Shown: piece by piece, positions 7,360 to 14,660 of the stretch
Layout: every line of letters begins with the position of its first letter
How positions within the stretch are numbered: position 1 is the stretch's first letter
Origin: Promethearchaeota archaeon
GTDB lineage: Archaea; Asgardarchaeota; Lokiarchaeia; Sigynarchaeales; SOKP01
Assembly: GCA_016839635.1 (NCBI GenBank)
Contig: JAEOTV010000116.1
Span: 1-19,919, forward strand
Direction: 5' to 3'
Length of the DNA: 19,919 nt
The notes under the pieces: generated by a model
What the model was told of the DNA's origin: nothing
The model's input: only the letters and a program-made list of their open reading frames with translations
Database searches by the model: none
Translations under genes and position numbers: made by a program

Positions 7360-7660
7360 TATTTTATATCTTTATTTTATATTTTAATTTTGATGAAGAA
7401 GTTCGTAAAAGGATGGTTTCACGAAATTTTACTTTAACAAAATTTTTTTTAATATTTCACAATCCAAACAGTTAAATGTACAAATTTGTATGTAACTGTT
7501 GAAAAAGCGCCTAATAAATACTCTCCATTTCCATATTAGATCACTTCAATATATGTATTAAAAAGGCGTTTTTTCATTTCTTTTCATGGATTCTTCTTTT
7601 CTCATTAATCTTAAATTTTTTATTTTATTATTGACCAATACTGAAATAGCAATCATAATA
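7360..7660. other. Gene-free stretch with two sets of inverted repeats
   Basis: No convincing reading frame lies here. AT-rich sequence directly after the tRNA (7360-7383) contains T-runs suitable for Pol III-like or archaeal termination. Further on are two neighbouring dyads: AACAGTTA/TAACTGTT (7467-7474, 7493-7500), and GAAAAAGCGCC/GGCGTTTTTTC (7501-7511, 7565-7575). The second dyad ends in a T-run. Confidence 0.6.
7467..7575. repeat. Tandem hairpin pair ending in a T-run
   Basis: The first dyad has 8 perfect pairs (AACAGTTA with TAACTGTT) and encloses a 12-base perfect palindrome, TACAAATTTGTA (7479-7490). The second follows without a gap: 7501-7511 pairs with 7565-7575 in 11 positions, one being G-U, across a 53-nt interval. 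It ends GGCGTTTTTTC, resembling a stem plus T-tract. It may be a small structured RNA, or a leader/terminator of the downstream radical SAM operon. Confidence 0.4.
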
Positions 7661-8797
7661 ATGGTCAAATATATTTATAAAGAGTTCAAATCAGTTTTAA
7701 ATAAGTTAAAATATCCAGATTCATGGTTTTGGTCGCGATATACTTTAAATACTTATTCTGGATGTGCTCACGCTTGTATTTACTGCGATGCACGAAGTCA
7801 GAGATATTACTTAGAAGATTTTGAAAATGAAGTGATCATTAAAACCAATTTTGATAAGCAATTAGATAAAAGATTAAAAAGAGCACGTTCTTTATTACCT
7901 GATGTGATTGCTCCAGGTGGTGTTAATGATGCTTATCAACCAATTGAAAAGAATATTGAACACACCAGAAAAGTCTTTCAAGTCATTGCTAAATATAAAT
8001 TTCCTATTAATATTGCTACTAAATCAAAATTAGTGACTCGAGACATTGATATTCTTAAAAAATTAGGTTCTGATACTTGGTGCACTGTAGGATTCTCAAT
8101 ATCAACTATAAATGAAGATTTAGCAAAATTCTTAGAGCCGCACTCATCGAGTCCTTCTGAAAGGCTTGAGGCTCTAAAATTTATAAAAGATGAAGCTTCA
8201 AATATTCAAGTTGGAACATATTTTATTCCAATTATTCCATATTTAACTGATAATGACGAAAATTTAGAGGATGTCATTAAAAAATCTAAGGAAGCTGGAG
8301 CTGATTTTGTTTTATTTTCTCCAGGGTTAACTTTACGAGACTCACAAGCACATTATTTCATTAATAAATTGAAAAAAAGTAAATATGCTCATGTAGTAAA
8401 ATCTCTCTTGAGTTTATATAAGGGAGATATGCATCCACCAGCTAGTTATTGTAAAAATATCAATGAAAAAGCTTGGAAATTATGCCAAAAATATAAAATT
8501 AACGTCCGAGTAAAGCGTTGGATACCCTCAGATTACCGTAAATGGAATTATAAAATATCAGAATTGCTTTTAAACAAAGAGTATATGGATACATTAAACA
8601 CTGGAAAATCAAACAGAACGATGATGTGGGCAGGTTTGCATCTTAATAATCTTGAAGAATCGATTTTAGAAGTCTTTAAAAGAGGAGAATTACATAATTT
8701 AAAAAATTTTAATTCAAAAGTAATAGATTTCATCGAACCTTATTTGGAAAAAAATAAAGAACTAAAACAAAAAAAAGGGTTAGAAAAATTTCTATGA
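7661..8797 (+). CDS. SPL-family radical SAM protein (SplB-like, COG1533 type)
   Basis: This is a radical SAM enzyme with the cluster motif C35-x3-C39-x2-C42 in YSGCAHACIYCDARSQRYY. The layout follows the SplB/Rv2578c-like family, related to spore photoproduct lyase, which cleaves a thymine dimer with an adenosyl radical. Also visible are the strand TNFDKQLDKRLKR, the PGGVNDAYQPIE loop, FPINIATKSKLVTRDIDIL, and GFSISTINEDLAKFLEPHSSSPSERL, which are shared by this family. The reading frame is open upstream to 7586, but the preceding 25 residues are a low-quality hydrophobic stretch. The ATG at 7661 (MVKYIYKEF) is therefore preferred, giving 378 residues. The stop overlaps the next gene by four bases (ATGA). 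The substrate is unproven; a DNA lesion is a reasonable inference from the partner gene. Confidence 0.85.
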   Translation: MVKYIYKEFKSVLNKLKYPDSWFWSRYTLNTYSGCAHACIYCDARSQRYYLEDFENEVIIKTNFDKQLDKRLKRARSLLPDVIAPGGVNDAYQPIEKNIEHTRKVFQVIAKYKFPINIATKSKLVTRDIDILKKLGSDTWCTVGFSISTINEDLAKFLEPHSSSPSERLEALKFIKDEASNIQVGTYFIPIIPYLTDNDENLEDVIKKSKEAGADFVLFSPGLTLRDSQAHYFINKLKKSKYAHVVKSLLSLYKGDMHPPASYCKNINEKAWKLCQKYKINVRVKRWIPSDYRKWNYKISELLLNKEYMDTLNTGKSNRTMMWAGLHLNNLEESILEVFKRGELHNLKNFNSKVIDFIEPYLEKNKELKQKKGLEKFL

Positions 8798-9531
8798 TAA
8801 AAAAAATAACTCTGGAAATAATTGAAGAATTGTTAAAAACTGATCCTAAATTAACTTCTAAACAAAAAGTTTGGAAAAATAAAATTCTTAATTCGAGTAA
8901 TCCAAATTTTGTTGGATATGGGCATAAAATTTCTGATATAGAAAAAATAACAAAGGTGATCTACAATAAAAATCAATGTAGCTACGCAGATTCTCTTGAA
9001 ATTTTTAGAACTCTTGTTAAATCCAATGTTCATGAAGAAAAATTTGCTGCTCTCTTTTTTCTGAACTGTTTAAAAATTCATTTCAATAAAGCAATAGTAG
9101 ATCTCTTTGAAGATGCCTTTTCTAAATACTGTGATACTTGGGCTTTTTGTGATACCAGTTGTATTAGAGTCCTCGGACCTTTCCTCGGAAAAAAGAATAA
9201 TCAAATATTAGCTGATATGACAATTGATAAATGGTCTAATTCTGAATATATATGGGTTAGACGAGCCTCATTAGTAATTTTACTTAAGATAATAATGATA
9301 CGAAAAGAGTATAAAGAGGAATATGTTTATAATTTTGTTGAGAAAATGCTTAAATACCATGAGGATTATATTCAGAAAGGAATTGGATGGCTCTTAAAAA
9401 CCTGTTCAAGATATAATCCAGATTCAATTTTCAAATATTTATTGATTAATAAAGAAAATTTAACTCGTTTAATATTTAGGTATGCAAGTGAAAAATTGTC
9501 AAAAGAAAAGAGGGAACTTCTTTTTGGTTAA
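8794..9531 (+). CDS. AlkD-like DNA alkylation repair protein
   Basis: A 245-residue all-helical HEAT-like protein resembling AlkD, a DNA glycosylase that removes positively charged alkylated bases without base flipping. Conserved positions can be aligned by eye: the VHEEKFAALFFL helix (79-90), W116 and the putative catalytic D120 in DTWAFCD, the WVRRA motif (W154, R156-R157), and the KGIGWLLK helix with W199. These correspond to the Trp, Asp, Arg and Trp lining the AlkD lesion pocket. It overlaps the radical SAM gene by four bases, so translation is probably coupled. No obvious signal or membrane segment is present. Confidence 0.82.
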   Translation: MIKKITLEIIEELLKTDPKLTSKQKVWKNKILNSSNPNFVGYGHKISDIEKITKVIYNKNQCSYADSLEIFRTLVKSNVHEEKFAALFFLNCLKIHFNKAIVDLFEDAFSKYCDTWAFCDTSCIRVLGPFLGKKNNQILADMTIDKWSNSEYIWVRRASLVILLKIIMIRKEYKEEYVYNFVEKMLKYHEDYIQKGIGWLLKTCSRYNPDSIFKYLLINKENLTRLIFRYASEKLSKEKRELLFG

Positions 9532-9606
9532 TAAATTTTAACACTTATAGATTTCTGGCAAAAAGATTATAAATTAAACATCGTTTAATAAAAACGAACT
9601 TCTATA

Positions 9607-9620
9607 ATATCTCGTGATAT
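9607..9620. repeat. Short dyad just before the beta-helix gene start
   Basis: ATATC (9607-9611) and GATAT (9616-9620) flank TCGT, four bases upstream of the ATG at 9625. It could be an operator or chance in AT-rich DNA. Confidence 0.2.
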
Positions 9621-9624
9621 ATTA

Positions 9625-11658
9625 ATGAGATCAAAACTTAATTTTGGTAAAAAAAAGATAATAACATTTGTAATCTTGTTTTCTTTCTCAGCTATAATAG
9701 GCATTAATTTCAATATTTTTCAAAAAAATAGTGATAAAAGCTCGCAACTTTATGATAATCAATATTATTTTAATCAAAATTTAGAGATCTCAAAAATATC
9801 AGGAAAAATTCATATAGTTAATAATTGGACTGACGCTAAGGCTGATGGAATATGTACAGGGAATGGTACGTATTCCGATCCATATGTTATAGAGGATTTT
9901 GTAATCAACGGTGATGGTTCAGGTAGTTGTATATGGATTGAGAATTCAGAGGTTCATTTTAAGATTGAAAATTGCACTATTTTTAATTCGGGTAACAATT
10001 GGGATGATTCAGGAATTCGCTTATCCTATGTTCTTAATTCTCAAATAATTAATAACACCTGTTTAAATAATTTTTATGGTATATATTTAACTGCTAGCTC
10101 TAATAATACTATTACTGAAAATACCGCAAATTATAACAGGGACGGGATATATTTGAAAGGTGGCGCTTTTAATAACATTTCAAGAAATAAAGCTAACCAT
10201 AATGTTTACTTCGGTATTACATCATATGCTAATCAATATAATACAATTATAGAAAATTTAGTATCCAATAGCCTTTATGGAATAGAATTGGAGCAGAGTT
10301 TTAATAATACAATTTCATCAAATATTTTGAAGAAAAATGATGAGATAGGTTTGCAGTTATATTCAGGGTTTAATAATACCATCTATAATAATAATATTTC
10401 AGATAGTGATATTGGGATCTATGTTTATTTTGGTGAAAATAATACAATTTCCGATAATTCAGTAAAGAACAATTATTATGGAATTCTTCTAAGCAATTGT
10501 CACTATAATAATATTTCGAGTAATAAAGCAAACGATAATATTGTTGGACTATATTTATATGAAAGTGAGAACACCTTTGTTTCAGGCAATCTTATAAATA
10601 AATGTGGAATTGCTTTATCAGGCTCGTTCGAATCACTAAGATCCCATAGCATTGATACCACAAATTTAGTCAATGGTAAACCCTTATATTATTATGTTAA
10701 TAGACTGAATTTAGGCTCAAGTGATTTAATTAATGCTGGACAAGTGATATTCGTTAATTGTAATGATTCAAAAATATCAGACTTAAGTATTTCTAACGCT
10801 TCTCTTGGAATTTCATTATATTATTGTAATTATATTAATATTTCGAGAAATGAGATAAGCTATAATAGAATTAATGGATTCAGTTTAAAATATTGTCATA
10901 ATAGTAGTATTTCAAGAAATAATGTGAGCGATAACGCAAATGGTGTTTATTTAGATAATAGTGATTTTAACTCTATTTTTGAGAACAATGTATTTAGTAA
11001 TAATAAAGGAATACATTTGTTAAATAGTACTGATAACAGAGTTTCGGGAAATATAATATCTAATGATAATGTTCATGGGATATATTTAGATGGTAGTAGT
11101 TTTAATTCTGTTTTGGATAATAACATTTATGAAAATTATATTGGAATTTATTTAGGTTCTTATAGTAATTATAATACTGTTTCGGGAAATAACGCAAATA
11201 ATAATTTTTGGGGGATACATTTAGAAGTTAGTGATTATAACAATATTTTGGGAAATACTGCTAATAGTAATACCGAATCTGGGATTTATATTCTTTTGAG
11301 TTTTGAGAATATTATCTCAGAAAATATCGCTAATGATAACAATGAATCAGGTATATTAATATTTACCAGCGATTATAACACTATTTCGAGAAACACTGCA
11401 AATAATAACATTAAGGGGATATATTTATATTTCAGTGATTATAATAGAATTCTTGGAAATACCTTAATAGGAAATAATGAATGTATAGTAGAAGATGATT
11501 GTCAAGAAAATGTATTTAAAAATAACGGTTCTTGTTCCTATGGTATTGTAATTTCGGATATTTCAATGTATATTCTTTTTGGATCACTTGGTATTATCTC
11601 TGCTGTGATTCTTATCATAAGTGTATTAGTAAAAAAATCTTCACGAAAAAATGCTTAG
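9625..11658 (+). CDS. Membrane-anchored NosD-type right-handed beta-helix surface protein
   Basis: A 677-residue exported protein. Residues 12-31 form a hydrophobic signal or signal-anchor preceded by Lys/Arg. A conserved entry domain (about 55-115: IHIVNNWTDAKADGICTGNG, then SDPYVIEDFVI) leads to about twenty NosD/CASH-like rungs of 22-24 residues with the recurring pattern N-T-I-S-x-N-x-A-x-x-N-x-x-G-I-x-L. A divergent segment near 340-395 interrupts the rungs. About residues 647-668 form a C-terminal transmembrane helix with a basic tail (KKSSRKN), placing the helix outside the cell. Asn-x-Ser/Thr sequons are abundant, suggesting N-glycosylation. Homologous folds bind or cleave polysaccharides, but no catalytic residues are recognisable. 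Many paralogues are typical of Lokiarchaeia. Confidence 0.87.
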   Translation: MRSKLNFGKKKIITFVILFSFSAIIGINFNIFQKNSDKSSQLYDNQYYFNQNLEISKISGKIHIVNNWTDAKADGICTGNGTYSDPYVIEDFVINGDGSGSCIWIENSEVHFKIENCTIFNSGNNWDDSGIRLSYVLNSQIINNTCLNNFYGIYLTASSNNTITENTANYNRDGIYLKGGAFNNISRNKANHNVYFGITSYANQYNTIIENLVSNSLYGIELEQSFNNTISSNILKKNDEIGLQLYSGFNNTIYNNNISDSDIGIYVYFGENNTISDNSVKNNYYGILLSNCHYNNISSNKANDNIVGLYLYESENTFVSGNLINKCGIALSGSFESLRSHSIDTTNLVNGKPLYYYVNRLNLGSSDLINAGQVIFVNCNDSKISDLSISNASLGISLYYCNYINISRNEISYNRINGFSLKYCHNSSISRNNVSDNANGVYLDNSDFNSIFENNVFSNNKGIHLLNSTDNRVSGNIISNDNVHGIYLDGSSFNSVLDNNIYENYIGIYLGSYSNYNTVSGNNANNNFWGIHLEVSDYNNILGNTANSNTESGIYILLSFENIISENIANDNNESGILIFTSDYNTISRNTANNNIKGIYLYFSDYNRILGNTLIGNNECIVEDDCQENVFKNNGSCSYGIVISDISMYILFGSLGIISAVILIISVLVKKSSRKNA

Positions 11659-11860
11659 AACTACAACCCCTCATTTAATCTCTTATATTCATTGTACTTG
11701 CAACTATAACTTTTATCTCAACCATCATAAAGATTATGTTAATTATTTCAAAAAAGTTAAAAACCTAAATTCAGAAAATAAAACATCCTTTTGAAAAAAA
11801 TTTATATGATATTTTTTCCTTTTTAAATTACGAATTTTGATATTTTGAAAACTTAAAAGT

Positions 11861-11869
11861 TTTATAAAG
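11861..11869 (+). promoter_or_regulatory. TATA box for tRNA-Phe
   Basis: TTTATAAAG at 11861-11869 is preceded by the A-rich BRE-like ACTTAAAAG. Its centre lies about 22 bp before the 5' end of the mature tRNA, consistent with an archaeal promoter giving little or no leader. Confidence 0.6.
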
Positions 11870-11907
11870 TAAAAATTCTCATTTCTGCCAAGGTGGCGTA
11901 GCCCGGA

Positions 11908-11936
11908 GTGCATTAGAGTATTCCCGATGACGGGTA
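11908..11936 (+). other. Putative D-loop intron of tRNA-Phe
   Basis: The insert of about 28-29 nt follows the conserved G18-G19 of the D-loop. Exon CCCG (11902-11905) can pair with intron CGGG (11931-11934) as the 4-bp central helix of a bulge-helix-bulge. The 3-nt bulges would be GAG (11906-11908) and TAG (11935-11937), each cut after its second base. The intron-side helix is weak, so the motif would be of the relaxed type. Exact ends are uncertain by one or two bases. Confidence 0.7.
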
Positions 11937-11977
11937 GGAACGCACTAGACTGAAGATCTAGGTATCGAGAGTTCAAA

Positions 11978-12007
11978 AAAAAGGCTCTTTTCGAGCTTTA
12001 TTGGATC
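11978..12007 (+). other. Putative T-loop intron of tRNA-Phe
   Basis: A 30-nt insert lies in the T-loop. TTCAA (11972-11976) can pair with TTGGA (12001-12005) as the central helix. AAA on one side and TCT (12006-12008) on the other act as bulges. The intron core GCTC/GAGC (11984-11987 with 11993-11996, written around TTTTC) forms its own hairpin. Exact ends are uncertain by about two bases. Confidence 0.7.
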
Positions 12008-12057
12008 TCTCTCCCTTGGCAAATATAAATCTCTTTGTTCTCTTAGAATTTATTGAT

Positions 12058-12084
12058 TAGTAATTAGAGGTTTTTAAATTACTA
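12058..12084. repeat. Hairpin downstream of tRNA-Phe
   Basis: TAGTAATT (12058-12065) and AATTACTA (12077-12084) are perfect complements around an 11-base loop containing TTTTT. It lies 37 bp after the tRNA and 112 bp before the aminotransferase gene. It may be a terminator or chance. Confidence 0.3.
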
Positions 12085-12195
12085 TTACTCCTTCATATAA
12101 TCGGTTTTATTTGTTATTCTTTTTTAAAATTATAATTTCCATAACATTCTGATAAAGATTTAAAAAAGATTCTTAATTAAGATGTTTAGATTTAA

Positions 12196-13389
12196 ATGAA
12201 ATACAATTTTGATAGAATAATTGATCGCTCTCAAACTAATTCAGTTAAATGGAATAAACATTTTCTTAAAGAAAAATTTGGAACGGATGATGTTTTACCA
12301 CTTTGGGTTGCTGATATGGATTTCCAATGTCCCAAACCAATGATTGATGCTTTAAAAAAGAGAGTCGATGAAGAGATTTTTGGATATTGCTGGCATAAAA
12401 CTCCTATATATTTAGATGCTGTTTCAAATTGGATGAAACGAAGACATGGTTGGGAAATCGATAGTGAGTGGATAATACTAAGTCCTGGGATTGTTCCAGC
12501 TATCTATATGCTCGTTCAAACTTTCACTAATGTGGGAGAGAAAATTATCATCCAACCACCAGTCTATTATCCATTTTTTAGTGCTGTAGAAAATAATGGA
12601 TGTAATCTATCATTAAATCAATTAAAGTATGAGAATAAGAGATATACTTTTGATTTTGCTGATTTTGAAGCGAAAGCTAAGGATCCATTGACGAAAATGT
12701 TTATTCTTTGTAGTCCTCATAACCCTGTAGGGCGTGTATGGACTGAGAAAGAACTTAAAACACTTGGAGATATCTGTTTAGAAAATGATATTTTAATAAT
12801 TTCAGATGAAATTCATCATGATTTAATTCTTTCGGGATATAAACATACTCTATTTTCTACAATATCAGAAGAATTTGAGAAAAACACGATCATGTGTACT
12901 GCTCCAAGTAAAACTTTCAATATTGCTGGCTTAAAAACATCTAATATAATAATACCAGATGAAAAGCTAAGAGAATCATTTTTAAATACAATTTCCAAGA
13001 GAAATAGCGTGATGAGCCCTAATGTATTTGGTATTGTTGCATTAATGGCAGCATATAATGAAGGAGAAGAGTGGTTGGATCAAGTAATGAAATATATTGA
13101 AGCTAACTTTCAATTTTTGAAGGATTTTATTAATGAATACCTCCCTGACGTTGATTTTATTGATCCAGAAGGAACTTATCTCGCTTGGCTAGATTGTAAT
13201 AAATTGGGAATGGATGACGAAACACTTAGTAAATTCATGTTAAAAAAAGCAAAAGTTGCTTTAGATGATGGTAAAATATTTGGTCCAGGGGGAGAAGGAT
13301 TTGAAAGAATAAATGTCGGATGTCCACAATCGATATTAGAAGAATGTATGAATCGAATTGTTAGTGCTTTAAAAGAAGAATCCATCTGA
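12196..13389 (+). CDS. PatB/MalY-type PLP-dependent C-S lyase or aminotransferase
   Basis: A fold-type I PLP enzyme of 397 residues, closest in style to the PatB/MalY group of cystathionine beta-lyases, which split C-S bonds of cystathionine or cysteine conjugates. The N-terminal DRSQTNSVKWN and LPLWVADMDFQCPKPMIDAL motifs are diagnostic. PLP contacts are visible: Y124-Y125 in PPVYYPF, N176 in SPHNPVGRVW, D204 in SDEIHHDL, and the Schiff-base lysine K239 in APSKTFNIAGLKTSN. The C-terminal small domain includes GTYLAWLDC, and FERINVGCP holds the substrate-carboxylate Arg. It appears monocistronic, with an AT-rich leader and no obvious ribosome site. Substrate cannot be fixed by eye. Confidence 0.87.
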   Translation: MKYNFDRIIDRSQTNSVKWNKHFLKEKFGTDDVLPLWVADMDFQCPKPMIDALKKRVDEEIFGYCWHKTPIYLDAVSNWMKRRHGWEIDSEWIILSPGIVPAIYMLVQTFTNVGEKIIIQPPVYYPFFSAVENNGCNLSLNQLKYENKRYTFDFADFEAKAKDPLTKMFILCSPHNPVGRVWTEKELKTLGDICLENDILIISDEIHHDLILSGYKHTLFSTISEEFEKNTIMCTAPSKTFNIAGLKTSNIIIPDEKLRESFLNTISKRNSVMSPNVFGIVALMAAYNEGEEWLDQVMKYIEANFQFLKDFINEYLPDVDFIDPEGTYLAWLDCNKLGMDDETLSKFMLKKAKVALDDGKIFGPGGEGFERINVGCPQSILEECMNRIVSALKEESI

Positions 13390-13416
13390 TTTTTATAGTC
13401 TTTATTAGAATTATTT

Positions 13417-13941
13417 CTAATATATTAATGGAGTTTGATTCCTTCGTGAATCATGATTGATTAAATCTCTAAATTCTTCATTATTATCATCAATAAATTC
13501 CCAGAATTCATTATAAATTTCCTTAATAGTCATTTTTCTTTTCTGGGATTTGATCATGTAATTTTTTCGGGACTTTTTTTCATTATTTTTAGAAATCTTA
13601 GGTTTGTATTCAAGATAATTGCCTTCTAGAATTAGATTTTCAAAAATTTTATCTTCTTTTTTGGAATTCTCCGAGTTGGAATTCTTTTCTTGAGATGATT
13701 TATTCTCAAATTCAAAATCGACTCTTTGATATCCCCGTACTTGGAATTGTTTATCTACAAATGCTTGGAATTGATGATCACATACTAATCCTCTTGCAAT
13801 TGACATTGTAGTTAATTGTTTTGCTTCAGCAATGACAGAATTAGGAACGTCTAATAATTTTTTTGATTTACAAACTGGACAAATAAACTCGACTTTAGAG
13901 GAATCGAGTGAAAAATTGGTCTTAATTTCTGTAACTGCCAT
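13417..13941 (-). CDS. Hypothetical protein with N-terminal CxxC...CxH zinc-binding domain
   Basis: This is a 174-residue protein. The N-terminal 78 residues form a compact module: C21-x2-C24 in FICPVCKSKK, then an Ile/Ala helix with AKQLTTMSIARG, then C54-x-H56 in LVCDHQFQAFVDKQFQVRGYQRVDFEF. Four potential zinc ligands (C21, C24, C54, H56) are correctly spaced for one site. Residues 80-130 are a charged, Ser/Asn/Lys/Glu-rich linker, probably disordered. The C-terminal 40 residues include an acidic helix (IKEIYNEFWEFIDDNNEEF). The module resembles one I associate with Asgard regulatory proteins, but I cannot name a function. The gene converges on the PLP enzyme. Confidence 0.75.
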   Translation of the reverse strand: MAVTEIKTNFSLDSSKVEFICPVCKSKKLLDVPNSVIAEAKQLTTMSIARGLVCDHQFQAFVDKQFQVRGYQRVDFEFENKSSQEKNSNSENSKKEDKIFENLILEGNYLEYKPKISKNNEKKSRKNYMIKSQKRKMTIKEIYNEFWEFIDDNNEEFRDLINHDSRRNQTPLIY

Positions 13942-14060
13942 TATAACACCTTCTTGAGATCATCTAAATTTAGTAATAAAAACCCCATTTATTTGTTAGA
14001 AATTGGATAAATATTTAAAAAAAGAGAGATAAGGCATTCAGTAATTTATTAATACACCAT

Positions 14061-14618
14061 TTAAGCATTATCTGGATCAAATTTTATATTCATATTAGTT
14101 TCATCTAGTTCAAAACCTATCTCTAGATTTGTTATAAACTCACTCTCTACTTTGAAAATGTGTTCACCTTCAGTGAATTTCTCTAAGGTGTCTTTTTCTA
14201 TTTTGATTAAAATGCTAATACTATCCCCTAAGTTAATAGTTCTCCCACTAAGTTTACCCTCTAAAATATCATTTATATTAAATGACTTTCCTCTATGATA
14301 AATTCTTAAACGGTTCGTAATATTATCTAAATTAACACTTTCCTTAGTAAAATCTAATGGTGCATCATCTAGGAGGAATTTACCATATTGTGATACATCA
14401 AAATTATTTGAATCAAATTCTTTTAAACTGAAATCTCCTATCTCAATTTCTTCAGGAATAACAAATGGTAAAATTAAATTCAGAACTTTTATTTGGAGAG
14501 AATCTGCTCTTCCATTACCAGTCGTATCTACAGTAAAAACACTTTCATTTGGGGGAAAAAGTTTTCTTAAGAGTACTTTAAAAGCTGATAAATCATATGG
14601 TATAAGCTGTCAACCCAT
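14061..14618 (-). pseudogene. Unlisted 185-codon reading frame with TGA at codon 3
   Basis: On the minus strand ATG (14618) is followed by GGT and then TGA (14612-14610). After that the frame stays open for 182 codons to TAA at 14061. The translation looks like real protein: QLIPYDLSAFKVLLRKLFPP, then VFTVDTTGNGRADSLQI, and ending NIKFDPDNA. The D-x-T-G-N-G-x-x-D stretch resembles a calcium-binding loop. No ATG, GTG or TTG occurs early in the frame after the TGA, so standard initiation is impossible without readthrough, recoding or an error. A one-base loss is an alternative, because ATG at 14629 in another frame reads MNKLWVDS and would join LIPYDL. It lies 42 bp after iolG on the same strand. 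The rest is intact, so the lesion would be recent. Confidence 0.6.
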
Positions 14619-14635
14619 AATTTATTCATAAATTC

Positions 14636-14644
14636 TTTATAAAT
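14636..14644 (-). promoter_or_regulatory. TATA-like element before the broken reading frame
   Basis: The minus strand reads ATTTATAAA here, centred about 22 bp before the ATG at 14618. This would give an almost leaderless transcript starting near that ATG. Confidence 0.4.
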
Positions 14645-14660
14645 TTAAATATTGAAAATA

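Larger units (their letters stand above)
11887..12021 (+). tRNA. tRNA-Phe(GAA) interrupted by two introns (D-loop and T-loop)
   Basis: The acceptor stem is GCCAAGG (11887-11893) with CCTTGGC (12014-12020), and the discriminator is A12021. The D-stem is GCGT (11896-11899) with ACGC (11940-11943). The anticodon stem is CTAGA (11945-11949) with TCTAG (11957-11961), and the loop CTGAAGA gives anticodon GAA at 11952-11954. The variable region is GTATC, and the T-stem is GAGAG (11967-11971) with CTCTC (12009-12013). All stems are perfect, but the D-loop is 40 nt and the T-loop is 37 nt. Removing about 29 and 30 nt gives a 76-nt tRNA with D-loop AGCCCGGAGGA and T-loop TTCAAAT. No anticodon-loop intron is present, and CCA is not encoded. 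Confidence 0.88.

Noticed and set aside
7391..7400. C-box-like TGATGA suggesting a C/D box sRNA
   Set aside because: No CTGA D-box or second box pair follows at a suitable distance.
7586..7660. N-terminal 25-residue extension of the radical SAM protein
   Set aside because: It is hydrophobic and unlike the family start; translation from ATG 7661 gives the usual beginning, and the upstream part overlaps the region just after an inverted repeat.
11743..11976. Minus-strand reading frame over the region before and inside tRNA-Phe
   Set aside because: It covers the tRNA promoter and half of the tRNA and has no recognisable protein pattern.
13942..14060. Possible short gene between the zinc-domain gene and the broken reading frame
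   Set aside because: AT-rich with stops in all frames; only promoter-like sequence for the minus-strand gene is visible.
14610..14612. TGA at codon 3 as a selenocysteine codon
   Set aside because: Third position of a non-redox-looking sequence is implausible and no SECIS-like structure is apparent nearby; nonsense change or frameshift is simpler.
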